This document shows positions 33,942 through 45,200 of a stretch of DNA of 64,000 bases, in pieces. Source of the DNA: Streptomyces sp. NBC_01016 (lineage in GTDB: Bacteria; Actinomycetota; Actinomycetes; Streptomycetales; Streptomycetaceae); contig NZ_JAPEOQ010000001.1 of assembly GCF_026341035.1 (NCBI RefSeq), positions 3,162,001-3,226,000 of the forward strand. Direction: 5' to 3'. Made by a program: the position numbers and the translations under genes. Positions within the stretch are counted from its first letter, which is position 1. The number at the start of each line of letters is the position of its first letter. The notes beneath the pieces are model-generated. The model worked only from the letters and a program-made list of their open reading frames with translations. It had not been told where the DNA came from and did not search any database.

Positions 33942-35363
33942 TCAATCGGTCGCGAACGAGGTCGCGTCCCGGCCGGACGTCCCATCCGTGATCCACCAGT
34001 GCGTCGGATGCTCCCCGTACAAGGTGAAGAGCCCGTCCGCCGCCCACGCCAGGACCAGCTCCTCCTTGCCGTCGGCGTCGAAGTCACCCGCCTCGACCGG
34101 CCGCGCCCGACGCGCGTTGTCCGAGCGCTTCTTGCCGTCCACCTCCGCGGGCCCCTGCCGCAGCACGGGGATCCGCTCGTTCCCGTCGATCAGCGTCGCC
34201 CCGTCGTACGTGGCGACGAGGATGCCGTCCCGCCCGTCCCCGTCCGGATCCGCGGCGACGTACCCGCCGGGGCCGTAGTCGCCGTGCCGCCCCTTGCCGG
34301 GCTCGGGCAGCTTGTACGTCTCCGGGGCCCCGCCCCCGCCGGGGTACACCGCCAACGACCCGTCCACGTCGGCCGCTTCCGTCTCGGAGCCGGGCTCGTC
34401 GTTGCGGCTGCCGTCGTCACCCACGGCCAGGTCCCGCCGCCCGTCCCCGTCGAAATCGCCGAAGGCGTGCGCGTTGCCCGCGCGCAGCTCGCGGCCCTGG
34501 CCCGTGCGCGGGTCGGCGTACAGCGTGCTGGTCGTCTGCTCCCCGTCGCCCACTACGCGGGCCAGAAGCCCGGTGACACGCGGCTTGCCGGTCGGGTCGA
34601 TGTCGTCCGCCACCAGGTCGATGCCGTGTCCGGGCAGTGAACCGGTGCGGGCCGGCGCGCCCGAGCGGTCGAAGGGGCCGTACAGGATGTGCGCCTTCGT
34701 GCCGTTCTCGCCGAGGCCCGCCAGATCGTGGTGGCCGTCCCCGTCGAAGTCGCCACGCGTGAGACCGTCCAGGCCCAAATGTGCTGCGGTGGAGGGGAGT
34801 TGGATAGGGGTGGCCGTACGTCCCTCCTCGCCGGGGCCGGTCGGCGTGCCCCACGCCACGTAGGGGACGTGGCGATAGTCGCCGCTGCGATCGCCGGACT
34901 CCTCGGCCACCGTGGTGACGAGATCGGGGAACCCGTCCCCGTCGAGGTCGGCCGTGGTCACGTTCTCCGCGGCGATGTTCTCCTCGGGCCCCTGGTCGGC
35001 AAGGTTCGAGCGCGGAATCCCGAGGTCCGACCGCCCGTACACTGTGCGCGTTGTCGGGTCGAGCCCGCGGGCGGAGCCGAAGATGACGCCGACCCGCTCG
35101 TCGCGCTCATGCGTGTCCGGGTTCACGTGCGCCGCGACGGGCACGAGGAGGTCCCGGTGCCCGTCGCCATTGAGGTCGTCGGGGTCCTTGGACCCCTTCC
35201 CTGCCGCCGGGGCCCGGCTGGCCGAGGGCTCCTGGGGCACCCCGCCACTGCCCCCGCCGGACGCGGACGGCTTGGATTCCGGCGCGCCGTGCCCGGTCCC
35301 GCAACCGGCGAGCAGAACCAGGGAGGCGCACGCGGCGAGGGCGGCGGCGGAGGGACGCTTCAT
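33942..35363 (-). CDS. FG-GAP/VCBS repeat lipoprotein
   Basis: A 473-aa exported lipoprotein. The signal peptide MKRPSAAALAACASLVLLAGC has lipobox LAGC with Cys21, followed by a Gly/Ser/Pro linker (about 22-58). The body is an FG-GAP/integrin-alpha-like beta-propeller. Calcium-type loops recur: DLNGDGHRD, DLDGDGFPD, DFDGDGHHD, DFDGDGRRD, DPDGDGRDG and DFDADGKEE. Such propellers mediate binding at the cell surface; no enzyme domain is attached. It stands alone. Confidence 0.9.
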   Translation of the reverse strand: MKRPSAAALAACASLVLLAGCGTGHGAPESKPSASGGGSGGVPQEPSASRAPAAGKGSKDPDDLNGDGHRDLLVPVAAHVNPDTHERDERVGVIFGSARGLDPTTRTVYGRSDLGIPRSNLADQGPEENIAAENVTTADLDGDGFPDLVTTVAEESGDRSGDYRHVPYVAWGTPTGPGEEGRTATPIQLPSTAAHLGLDGLTRGDFDGDGHHDLAGLGENGTKAHILYGPFDRSGAPARTGSLPGHGIDLVADDIDPTGKPRVTGLLARVVGDGEQTTSTLYADPRTGQGRELRAGNAHAFGDFDGDGRRDLAVGDDGSRNDEPGSETEAADVDGSLAVYPGGGGAPETYKLPEPGKGRHGDYGPGGYVAADPDGDGRDGILVATYDGATLIDGNERIPVLRQGPAEVDGKKRSDNARRARPVEAGDFDADGKEELVLAWAADGLFTLYGEHPTHWWITDGTSGRDATSFATD

Positions 35364-35420
35364 GCGCCCACCTTCACACCCCGTCCACCCAAAGGGCAGA
35401 CGGGAGTTGAAGGCCAGGGA

Positions 35421-36950
35421 TCAGATGTCCCGGAACGTCTCGATCTGCGCGCCGACGGAGTTGAGCCGCTCCGCCAACTCCTCGTAACCGCGGTTGATCA
35501 CGTACACGTTGCGCAGCACCGACGTGCCCTCGGCCGCCATCATCGCCAGCAGCACGACCACGGCGGGACGCAGCGCCGGCGGGCACATCATCTCGGCGGC
35601 ACGCCACCGTGTCGGCCCCTCGACCAACACCCGGTGCGGGTCGAGGAGTTGGAGGCGGCCGCCGAGCCGGTTCAGGTCGGTCAGATAGATCGCCCGGTTG
35701 TCGTACACCCAGTCGTGGATGAGGGTCTTGCCCTGCGCCGACGCCGCGATCGCCGCGAAGAACGGCACGTTGTCGATGTTCAGGCCGGGGAACGGCATCG
35801 GGTGGATCTTGTCGATCGGCGCTTCGAGCTTCGACGGGCGGACCGTGAGGTCGATGAGGCGCGTGCGCCCGTTGTCGGCCGGGTACTCCGCCGAGCGGTC
35901 GTGGTCGAGGCCCATCTCCTCCAGGACCGCCAGCTCGATCTCCAGGAACTCGACCGGCACGCGCTTGACCGTGAGTTCGGACTGCGTGACGACGGCCGCG
36001 GTCAGCAGGCTCATCGCCTCGACCGGGTCCTCGGACGGCGAGTAGTCCACGTCGACGTCGATGTGCGGCACGCCGTGCACGGTGAGCGTCGTCGTGCCGA
36101 CGCCCTCGACCTCGACGCCGAGCGCCTCCAGGAAGAAGCACAGGTCCTGGACCATGTAATTGGACGAGGCGTTGCGGATGATCGTCGTGCCGTCGGCGCG
36201 GGCCGCGGCGAGCAGCGCGTTCTCCGTCACGGTGTCGCCGCGCTCGGTCAGCACGATGGGGCGGTCCGGCGCGACGTCCGGGTGGACCTCCGCGTGGTAG
36301 AGCCCCTCGGTCGCCGTGATGTCGAGGCCGAAGCGGCGCAGCGCGATCATGTGCGGCTCGATCGTGCGGGTGCCGAGGTCGCAGCCGCCCGCGTACGGCA
36401 GCTTGAAGCGGTCCATGCGGTGAAGGAGCGGGCCGAGGAACATGATGATCGAGCGGGTGCGGCGCGCGGCCTCCGCGTCGATGGCGTTCATGTCGAGCTC
36501 GGCGGGCGGCACGATCTCGAGGTCCGCGCCGTCGTTGATCCAGCGGGTGCGGACGCCGATCGAGCCGAGTACCTCCAGGAGGCGGTACACCTCCTCGATG
36601 CGGGCGACCCGGCGCAGCACGGTGCGGCCCTTGTTGAGCAGCGAGGCGCACAGCAGCGCCACGCACGCGTTCTTGCTCGTCTTGACCTCGATCGAACCCG
36701 ACAGCCGGCGTCCGCCGACCACGCGCAGGTGCATCGGTCCCGCGTACCCGAGGGAGACGATTTCACTGTCGAGAGCTTCGCCAATTCGAGCGATCATCTC
36801 AAGGCTGATGTTTTGGTTCCCGCGCTCGATGCGGTTCACCGCGCTCTGGCTGGTGTTGAGCGCCTCCGCAAGCTGCGACTGCGTCCAGCCCCGGTGCTGG
36901 CGGGCGTCGCGGATGAGCTTGCCGATACGTTCGAGGTAGTCGTCTGCCAT
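35421..36950 (-). CDS. XRE-HTH / UDP-N-acetylglucosamine 1-carboxyvinyltransferase (MurA) fusion
   Basis: A 509-aa protein. Residues 1-62 are an XRE helix-turn-helix (IGKLIRDARQHRGWTQSQLAEALNTSQSAVNRIERG). Residues 72-509 are a MurA/EPSP-synthase fold. Active-site features survive: Lys93-Asn94 in TSKNAC, Cys190 in AGGCDLG (the fosfomycin-target cysteine), and the Arg in PALRPAV. MurA makes enolpyruvyl-UDP-GlcNAc, the first committed step to peptidoglycan. It is the second, regulator-fused paralogue known in streptomycetes. It may act as both enzyme and DNA-binding sensor, which is inference. A palindrome lies 12 nt upstream of the start. Confidence 0.9.
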   Translation of the reverse strand: MADDYLERIGKLIRDARQHRGWTQSQLAEALNTSQSAVNRIERGNQNISLEMIARIGEALDSEIVSLGYAGPMHLRVVGGRRLSGSIEVKTSKNACVALLCASLLNKGRTVLRRVARIEEVYRLLEVLGSIGVRTRWINDGADLEIVPPAELDMNAIDAEAARRTRSIIMFLGPLLHRMDRFKLPYAGGCDLGTRTIEPHMIALRRFGLDITATEGLYHAEVHPDVAPDRPIVLTERGDTVTENALLAAARADGTTIIRNASSNYMVQDLCFFLEALGVEVEGVGTTTLTVHGVPHIDVDVDYSPSEDPVEAMSLLTAAVVTQSELTVKRVPVEFLEIELAVLEEMGLDHDRSAEYPADNGRTRLIDLTVRPSKLEAPIDKIHPMPFPGLNIDNVPFFAAIAASAQGKTLIHDWVYDNRAIYLTDLNRLGGRLQLLDPHRVLVEGPTRWRAAEMMCPPALRPAVVVLLAMMAAEGTSVLRNVYVINRGYEELAERLNSVGAQIETFRDI

Positions 36951-36958
36951 AGCGGCAG

Positions 36959-36977
36959 GTTATCTCAAATATGAGAT
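36959..36977. promoter_or_regulatory. Palindromic site 1, GTTATCTC-N6-GAGAT
   Basis: ATCTCA/TGAGAT arms (36962-36967, 36972-36977) lie directly in front of the HTH-MurA start codon. It shares 13 fixed bases and spacing with the site at 37327-37345 in front of aconitase. Probably the operator of the HTH-MurA protein or another dimeric regulator. Confidence 0.65.
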
Positions 36978-37326
36978 GTTGCATGCCGGTGGGGCCATGT
37001 GGAGGAGTGCCCTCCATGTGACCCCAGTGGCCTCGGTGGCCTCGGCGGCCTCAGTGACCTGCGTGACCTCGACGGCGCCGGGTGGTCCGGGTGCGGCGCC
37101 AGCCGAAGGGGCCCGGCAGATCCATGGAGGTGGTCCGGCGGCCGGTGCTGCTGTGGGTCCGCTTCGGGCCGTGCCGCCCGCCGGTGGAGCTCTCCGAGTA
37201 CCCGCGCCCGCCCGGATCAGTCGCCGTACCCACTGGCCCGTATCCGGTCCGCGTACGACCATGGGGGGAGCGCGCACAGGTATGTGCACGGTGGCGCTTG
37301 AAGGCACCACCGAGTGATGTATTAGA

Positions 37327-37346
37327 GTTATCTCGACATCGAGATA
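37327..37346. promoter_or_regulatory. Palindromic site 2, GTTATCTC-N6-GAGAT
   Basis: TATCTCGA/TCGAGATA arms (37329-37336, 37339-37346) around CA form an 18-bp palindrome 141 nt before the acnA start. The gene-free stretch 36951-37486 holds this site, site 1 and the iron-box-like element; the GC-rich middle (about 36990-37310) shows no gene. Confidence 0.7.
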
Positions 37347-37401
37347 TCTACCGAGGCGCTCCGTGGCCGCACGGTATCGAGGGTCGGACGGTAAGGCATA
37401 C

Positions 37402-40201
<2,800 letters not shown>

Positions 40202-40220
40202 GCAGGTCAGTAACGCAGTT

Positions 40221-40250
40221 GGGCCGCGATCCCCGTGGGGGTCGCGGCCC
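40221..40250 (+). terminator. Terminator after aconitase
   Basis: GGGCCGCGA(T)CCCC pairs with GGGGTCGCGGCCC over 13 bp with one bulged T and a short GTG loop, followed by TTCGCGTTCT. It starts 20 nt after the acnA stop, between convergent genes, and may serve both. Confidence 0.85.
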
Positions 40251-40264
40251 TTCGCGTTCTGCGC

Positions 40265-40510
40265 TCAGCCGCGGCGCGCGCTGCCGAGGAACGCGGTCCA
40301 GGCCTCCGGCGCGACGGTGAAGTGCGGGCCGCCGTCGGCGTTCTTGGAGTCGCGGACGTGGATGGCGGTGGGGTGGGTGGCGACCTCTACGCAGGCGCCG
40401 TGATTGAAGTCGCTGTAGCTCGACTTCCGCCAGGTGTAGGCGACTTCGAGGCACTGGCCGCCTTCGCTGCCGCTATAGCTGGACTTGAACCAGTTCAGTG
40501 CGGTGCTCAT
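40265..40510 (-). CDS. DUF397-domain small protein
   Basis: An 81-aa protein with two DUF397 openings in tandem: WFKSSYSGSEGGQCLEVA then WRKSSYSDFNHGACVEVA, completed by IHVRDSKNADGGPHFTVAPEAWTAFL. DUF397 proteins are encoded next to DUF5753 HTH regulators in Streptomyces (WhiJ-type systems) and are thought to modulate them. Its ATG overlaps the HTH gene's stop (ATGA). Confidence 0.9.
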   Translation of the reverse strand: MSTALNWFKSSYSGSEGGQCLEVAYTWRKSSYSDFNHGACVEVATHPTAIHVRDSKNADGGPHFTVAPEAWTAFLGSARRG

Positions 40511-41331
40511 CGTTCTCCTAGCAGCCGGTCCAGTAGGCCCATGGACTGCTCGGGCGTCAGGGCCTGTGATCGCAGCATCGCATACTTGCGCGCCAGCGAG
40601 GACACCTGGTCGAGGTCGGAAACCCACTGGCTGCCACGTTGGGATTCCGTGTAAGCGAGGTGCTGGTGCGACGGCGTTTCCAGGACGGTGAAGGCCCCAT
40701 CGAGACCCGCGTGAGTCGGGGAGTCGAGCGGCAGGAACTGGAGCGCCAAGCCCGGGAGTTCGGCGCACGCCCGCAGGTGCCGGAGCTGCTCCGCTCGTGC
40801 CAGTGGGTCGAGGTACGCCAGCTTGAGCGCCGCCTCCCAGACGACGAAGCTGAGCGTCGGTGGGCACTTGCGGTGCAGGACCTCCTGCCGCTGTACGCGC
40901 GCGGCCGTCTTGGTCTCGATCTCGTCCTCGTCGTACGCCGGGACCCGGTTGCGCAGCACCGTGCGGGCGCAGGCCTCGGTCTGGAGGATGCCCGGTACGG
41001 TCAGGACGTCGTACCAGGACAGTGCGATGGCCTCCCGCTCGTGCGCCATGTACGACTCCGCCCACAACGGGAACTGGTCGATCTCCGGCATGTTGGCCAC
41101 GGCAACCGCCAACGCACCTTTGGTGCCGAGGAGTTGGTCCATCGCGACCGCCAGGTCGGGCAACAGCGGCCGCCTGCCCTGCTCGATCGCCGCGATCGTC
41201 GACTCGGCCATTATGAGCCGCTCCCCGAGAGCCGCCTGGGTGAATCCGGCGGACTTGCGGAACAGGGCGACCAGCTGGCCGACCATCTTCAACGCCGACG
41301 GATTCCTTGGCGGACGCTTCCCGGTGCTCAT
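40507..41331 (-). CDS. XRE-family HTH regulator with DUF5753 domain (WhiJ-like)
   Basis: A 274-aa regulator. The HTH is at about residues 15-65 (VALFRKSAGFTQAALGERLIMAESTIAAIEQGRR). DUF5753 follows, with the typical LSWYDVLTVPGILQTEACARTVL, RVQRQEVLHRKCPPTLSFVVWEAAL and LLDRLLGER end. WhiJ-like proteins act with a DUF397 partner and an AbaA/HATPase neighbour in development; all three are present here. ATG 41331 was chosen; the gene is divergent from the HATPase gene across an inverted repeat. Confidence 0.9.
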   Translation of the reverse strand: MSTGKRPPRNPSALKMVGQLVALFRKSAGFTQAALGERLIMAESTIAAIEQGRRPLLPDLAVAMDQLLGTKGALAVAVANMPEIDQFPLWAESYMAHEREAIALSWYDVLTVPGILQTEACARTVLRNRVPAYDEDEIETKTAARVQRQEVLHRKCPPTLSFVVWEAALKLAYLDPLARAEQLRHLRACAELPGLALQFLPLDSPTHAGLDGAFTVLETPSHQHLAYTESQRGSQWVSDLDQVSSLARKYAMLRSQALTPEQSMGLLDRLLGER

Positions 41332-41375
41332 GACGGTCAATGTCCCCGCCCCCGTTCTTCCTCGACCCCGCTCGA

Positions 41376-41400
41376 ACCCCGACAAGAATTCTGTCGGGGT
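41376..41400. promoter_or_regulatory. Inverted repeat between divergent WhiJ-like and HATPase genes
   Basis: ACCCCGACA (41376-41384) and TGTCGGGGT (41392-41400) are perfect 9-bp arms around AGAATTC. It sits midway in the 114-bp gap, which is the expected operator position for the HTH regulator. Confidence 0.6.
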
Positions 41401-41445
41401 CGGTCCACTGCCGACGGTCGGTCACCGTCCGTCACATTCCTTCCC

Positions 41446-42003
41446 GTGAACGACGTGATCGAGTCACCCGAACCCCGCGAGCACTTCTACCGCCGCGAAC
41501 GCCAATCCGTCCCCGCCGCCCGGGAGTTCACCCGCGCCGCGCTCGCCGACTGGGGCGTGGGGGACGACCGCGCGCACGACGTCGTGCTGTGTGTCAGCGA
41601 ACTCGCCACCAACGCGCTGCTCCACGGCGTCCCGCCCGGCCGCGGCTACCTCCTGCGACTCCTGCCCCACGACGACGGGCTCCGAATCGAGGTCCACGAC
41701 AGCGGCAACGGCGTGCCGCACATGGTGCGGCCGGACGAGGGTGGCCGGGGGCTGATCCTCGTCGAGGCGCTCGCGGACACGTGGGGCGTGGGGGAGCGGG
41801 ACCCCGGCAAGGTGGTGTGGTGTGAGTTCGGCCATCTGGTGCCCCGGCCTCGTACACGTAAAGTAGGAGACACGTGGGCGACGGGGGTGAGCGGTGGAAC
41901 TGGGCGCAATGGGGCTGAAGCTCGCGTCCTCGGTGGTGGTGCCGCTGCTGAAGCGGTTCGTGCTGCCTCCGGCGAAGGTGGCGGGAGCCGAGTTCCCCGG
42001 TGA
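41446..42003 (+). CDS. ATP-binding protein, anti-sigma-like HATPase
   Basis: A 185-aa protein with an RsbW-like HATPase core in residues 15-130: LCVSELATNALLHGVPPGRGYLL (N box), VHDSGNGVPHM (G1) and EGGRGLILVEALADTWGV (G2). It completes the WhiJ-like trio with the divergent HTH and DUF397 genes. The last 50 residues are low-complexity and overlap the next gene by 110 nt in another frame, so the functional part probably ends near residue 140. Confidence 0.82.
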   Translation: MNDVIESPEPREHFYRRERQSVPAAREFTRAALADWGVGDDRAHDVVLCVSELATNALLHGVPPGRGYLLRLLPHDDGLRIEVHDSGNGVPHMVRPDEGGRGLILVEALADTWGVGERDPGKVVWCEFGHLVPRPRTRKVGDTWATGVSGGTGRNGAEARVLGGGAAAEAVRAASGEGGGSRVPR

Positions 42004-45000
42004 AAAGCCCGTGCGCGTACGGTCGTTGCTGTCCTTCGTCGGCGATCATCCCGCCCTCAGCCGTGACGACATGCACCGGCTTTCGCGGGAGCTGGTGCGC
42101 CGCGCCGTGCGGGCCGCGCCGCCGCACGAGGCCAGGCTGCCCGACGACGAGCACGACGCGGTGGGCCAGGCCCTCACCCGTACGCTCTTCGCGCTCGGCC
42201 AGCTCGACATGAACGACGTCGACGTGGTGGTGCTCGGGCCCGAGGAGCTGGCCGCCACGCTGTCCAGCGCGGCGGAGGCGGACATCAAGGGGCTGCTCAC
42301 CGCGGACGCGGCCCGCTTCCACGACGCGCTGCTCGTCACCGCCTGCGTGCACCTCGTGCGGTTCTTCACCGAACGCCCCGGCTTCGAGGCCCGCGCCCAG
42401 TTGTCGAACTTTCGCCAACTCCGCGAACAGAAGGAGCTGTTGGAGCGCGTGCTGCGGACCGTCTCCGGTGAGGACCACCAGGCCGCCGACATCCGCTTCG
42501 AGGAGCAGTACGCCGACTACGTCGTCGGGAAGCACGGTCAGCTCACCATCTACGGCGTCGACCTGCGCGACCCCGCCGGACCCGAATGGCCGCTCGACGA
42601 CGCCTACTTGAGCCTCACCGCCGTACCGATCGTGGCCGCGGAGGAGGACGGCGACTACGAGACCGTGCCCGAGGAGAGCGTCGAGACCGCGCTCGCCGGG
42701 CGCGGCAAGGTCCTGCTGCACGGCCTCGCCGGCACCGGCAAGACGACGCTCGTGCAGTGGCTCGCCCTGACCACCGCGCGTCAGGAGTCCGTGCCTGTCG
42801 CGCTGCCGCAGCTGATCGGGCGCGTCCCGTTCGTGCTGCCGCTGCGCACCCTTGCCCGCCAAGGGGCCGAACTCCCGCTGCCCGAGGAGTTCTTGGAGTG
42901 GATTCGCTGCGGTCTCAGCGGCAGCGAACCCGACGGCTGGGTCGTCCGCGTTCTGCGCAACGGCCGCGCGGTGCTGCTCGTCGACGGCCTCGACGAGATC
43001 CCCAAGGCCGACCGGCGGCGCGCCCGCCAGTGGCTGCGCGACCTCGTGCAGCAGTTTCCGGGCAATCTGTGGCTGTGCACCACGCGGCCCTCCGCGCTCG
43101 AACCGGGCTGGCTGCGCAGCGAGGGCTTCCACGAGCTGAGCCTCAACCCGCTCGGCTCCGAGGATCTGCGCCGCTTCATCGCGCGGTGGCACATCGCGGC
43201 CGGGGCGCGCGAAGGGCTCGGCGAGGAGCTCGTCGAATCCCTGCGCTCCAACCCCGAGTTGAGCCGTCTCGCCACCAACCCCCTGATGTGCAGCCTCATT
43301 TGCGCCCTGCACCGCGAGCGCCGGGGTTTTCTGCCGAACGGGCGGGCCTCGCTCTACCGGGCCGCCCTGTCCATGCTCCTTGAGCGGCGCGACGTGGAGC
43401 GGGACCTGTACGGGCGGGGCGACGACCGCCCCCGGCTCGACGAGGAGTCGGCGACCGAGCCGCTCAAACGGCTCGCGTACCGGCTGATCCGCAACGACGA
43501 CACGCAGATGGAGCGCGACGACGCCATCCATGAGCTGAGCAGACTCCAGCCGCAGGTGCCGAGTCTCGAACGGCTCGGCGGGCCCGAGCACGCGCTGGAA
43601 TATCTGCTGGAGCGCTCCGGACTGCTCCGCGAGCCCGCTCCGGGAGCCGTTGACTTCATTCATCGTACGTTTCAGGACTACCTGGGTGCCAAGGCTGTTC
43701 TTGAGGACCGTGACTTCGGCATGCTGGTGAAACACGCTCACATGGACCAGTGGGAGGACGTGGTGCAGATGGCTGTCGCGCAAGCCGATCACAATGGGCG
43801 GGCCGACCTGCTGATGCGCCTCAGCGACCGCGGAAAACGAGAGAAGGACGTCACCGTCCAGGCCAGGATCCGCCTCCTGGCGCTCGCATCCCTCGAACAG
43901 GCCACGCGGCTCGAACCCGCCGTGCGGCAGACCATCGAGGCCGAGGCCGCGAGCATGCTCCCGCCGCGCAGCCTGCGCCAGGCGCGCGTCCTGGCACGTA
44001 CGGGGCCGCTGCTGCTCGGGCTGCTCCCGAGGGCCGATGAACTCGACGGGGACGCCGAGCTGGCGACCGCGCACGCCATCTGCCAGATCGGCGGCGACGC
44101 CGCCATCCCGCGGCTGCGCGAGTTCCTCACCACCTCGCAGTCCACCGTGCGCGCCCAACTCCTCGGCCACTGGGACCGCTTCGACACCGAGACGTACGCC
44201 CGCGAGATCATCGCCCCGCTCCTCGAAGCCGCGCCCGGCGAACCCGTCACCGTCCGCTCGCAGGCCGAACTCGACGCCCTCTCACGGCTTCCGGGATGCG
44301 AGCGCGTGGGCATCCACGGCGACTTCGCCCCCGACGCCGTACGCGCCGCCCTGTCCCCGGAACACCTGCGCGAGCTGCGGCTGCGCGGCGCGCTACAGAT
44401 CGACGACCTTTCCCTCCTCCACGACTTCCAGCACCTGGAGAGCCTCACCCTCCAGGGCTGCCGCAACGTCAAGGACCCGCAGCCGCTCACCGGCCTCCCG
44501 CAGTTGCGCAGCCTCGTCCTGGAGAACGTGCCGCAGTTCGAGCCGCTGGAGCAGCTCGACCAGTGCGCGCGCCTCGAAGCCCTGCGCATCGGCGCGGGCG
44601 TCCCCTGGCGCGGCGTCGCCGAACTGCCCAGGCCCGGCCGGCTCAAGACGCTGTCGCTGCCGCCCGGCACCTCCGACCTCTCCGACATCACCCGGTGCGT
44701 CGCGCTGGAGGAGCTGCACCTCCAGGACGCGAGCAGCCGGCTGCTGCCCGACGGCTGGGGCGCACTCCTCGGCCGGCTGCCCGAACTGCGCACGCTCTGC
44801 CTCTCGGCCGAGCAGCTCAGCACCCTCCTCTTCAACCCGACCAGCCAGATCCCGCAGTTGACCAAGCTCTACGTGTACGCCCAGCAGGGCACCCCGCTGC
44901 AACTGCGGCGCATGTCCCGCCGACTGCAAGGTCTTGAGGAGCTGCACGTGACGCAGGGTGGCGACATCGACCTCGCCCCGCTCAAGGGAATCGCGTCGCT

Positions 45001-45094
45001 GCGCAGGGTCCGGATCGCCTATCCGGGCGGCGTCATCCAGGGCGTCGAGGAGCTGCCCGAGGGTGCCGAGCTGGAGATTTATCCGCAACCGTAA
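41894..45094 (+). CDS. NACHT-domain NTPase with C-terminal leucine-rich repeats (bacterial NLR)
   Basis: A 1066-aa STAND-class protein. Residues 1-240 are a helical N-terminal region beginning GLKLASSVVVPLLKRFV, like NACHT N-terminal helical domains. The NACHT has Walker A HGLAGTGKTTLVQWLA near 276-291 and Walker B VLLVDGLDEI near 359-368; the winged-helix region has NPLMCSLICALHRERRGFLP, then FIHRTFQDYLGAKAVL. Residues about 800-1060 are irregular leucine-rich repeats (LRELRLRGALQIDDLSLL, HLESLTLQGC, LRSLVLENV, LEELHLQDA). Bacterial NACHT proteins can be antiphage sensors. GTG 41894 follows GGGGGTGAGC; a later ATG is at 41909. There is no toxin domain beyond the N-terminus. Confidence 0.88.
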   Translation: MELGAMGLKLASSVVVPLLKRFVLPPAKVAGAEFPGEKPVRVRSLLSFVGDHPALSRDDMHRLSRELVRRAVRAAPPHEARLPDDEHDAVGQALTRTLFALGQLDMNDVDVVVLGPEELAATLSSAAEADIKGLLTADAARFHDALLVTACVHLVRFFTERPGFEARAQLSNFRQLREQKELLERVLRTVSGEDHQAADIRFEEQYADYVVGKHGQLTIYGVDLRDPAGPEWPLDDAYLSLTAVPIVAAEEDGDYETVPEESVETALAGRGKVLLHGLAGTGKTTLVQWLALTTARQESVPVALPQLIGRVPFVLPLRTLARQGAELPLPEEFLEWIRCGLSGSEPDGWVVRVLRNGRAVLLVDGLDEIPKADRRRARQWLRDLVQQFPGNLWLCTTRPSALEPGWLRSEGFHELSLNPLGSEDLRRFIARWHIAAGAREGLGEELVESLRSNPELSRLATNPLMCSLICALHRERRGFLPNGRASLYRAALSMLLERRDVERDLYGRGDDRPRLDEESATEPLKRLAYRLIRNDDTQMERDDAIHELSRLQPQVPSLERLGGPEHALEYLLERSGLLREPAPGAVDFIHRTFQDYLGAKAVLEDRDFGMLVKHAHMDQWEDVVQMAVAQADHNGRADLLMRLSDRGKREKDVTVQARIRLLALASLEQATRLEPAVRQTIEAEAASMLPPRSLRQARVLARTGPLLLGLLPRADELDGDAELATAHAICQIGGDAAIPRLREFLTTSQSTVRAQLLGHWDRFDTETYAREIIAPLLEAAPGEPVTVRSQAELDALSRLPGCERVGIHGDFAPDAVRAALSPEHLRELRLRGALQIDDLSLLHDFQHLESLTLQGCRNVKDPQPLTGLPQLRSLVLENVPQFEPLEQLDQCARLEALRIGAGVPWRGVAELPRPGRLKTLSLPPGTSDLSDITRCVALEELHLQDASSRLLPDGWGALLGRLPELRTLCLSAEQLSTLLFNPTSQIPQLTKLYVYAQQGTPLQLRRMSRRLQGLEELHVTQGGDIDLAPLKGIASLRRVRIAYPGGVIQGVEELPEGAELEIYPQP

Positions 45095-45200
45095 AGGGTT
45101 CCGCGGCCTTGTGGTCCATCTGGCAAGAGATCGGCGTCACAGGTAAGTTCTAGGGTTCACGCTGTAGTTGACGATCCCTAGGGAAGCAGGACAGCCGAAG

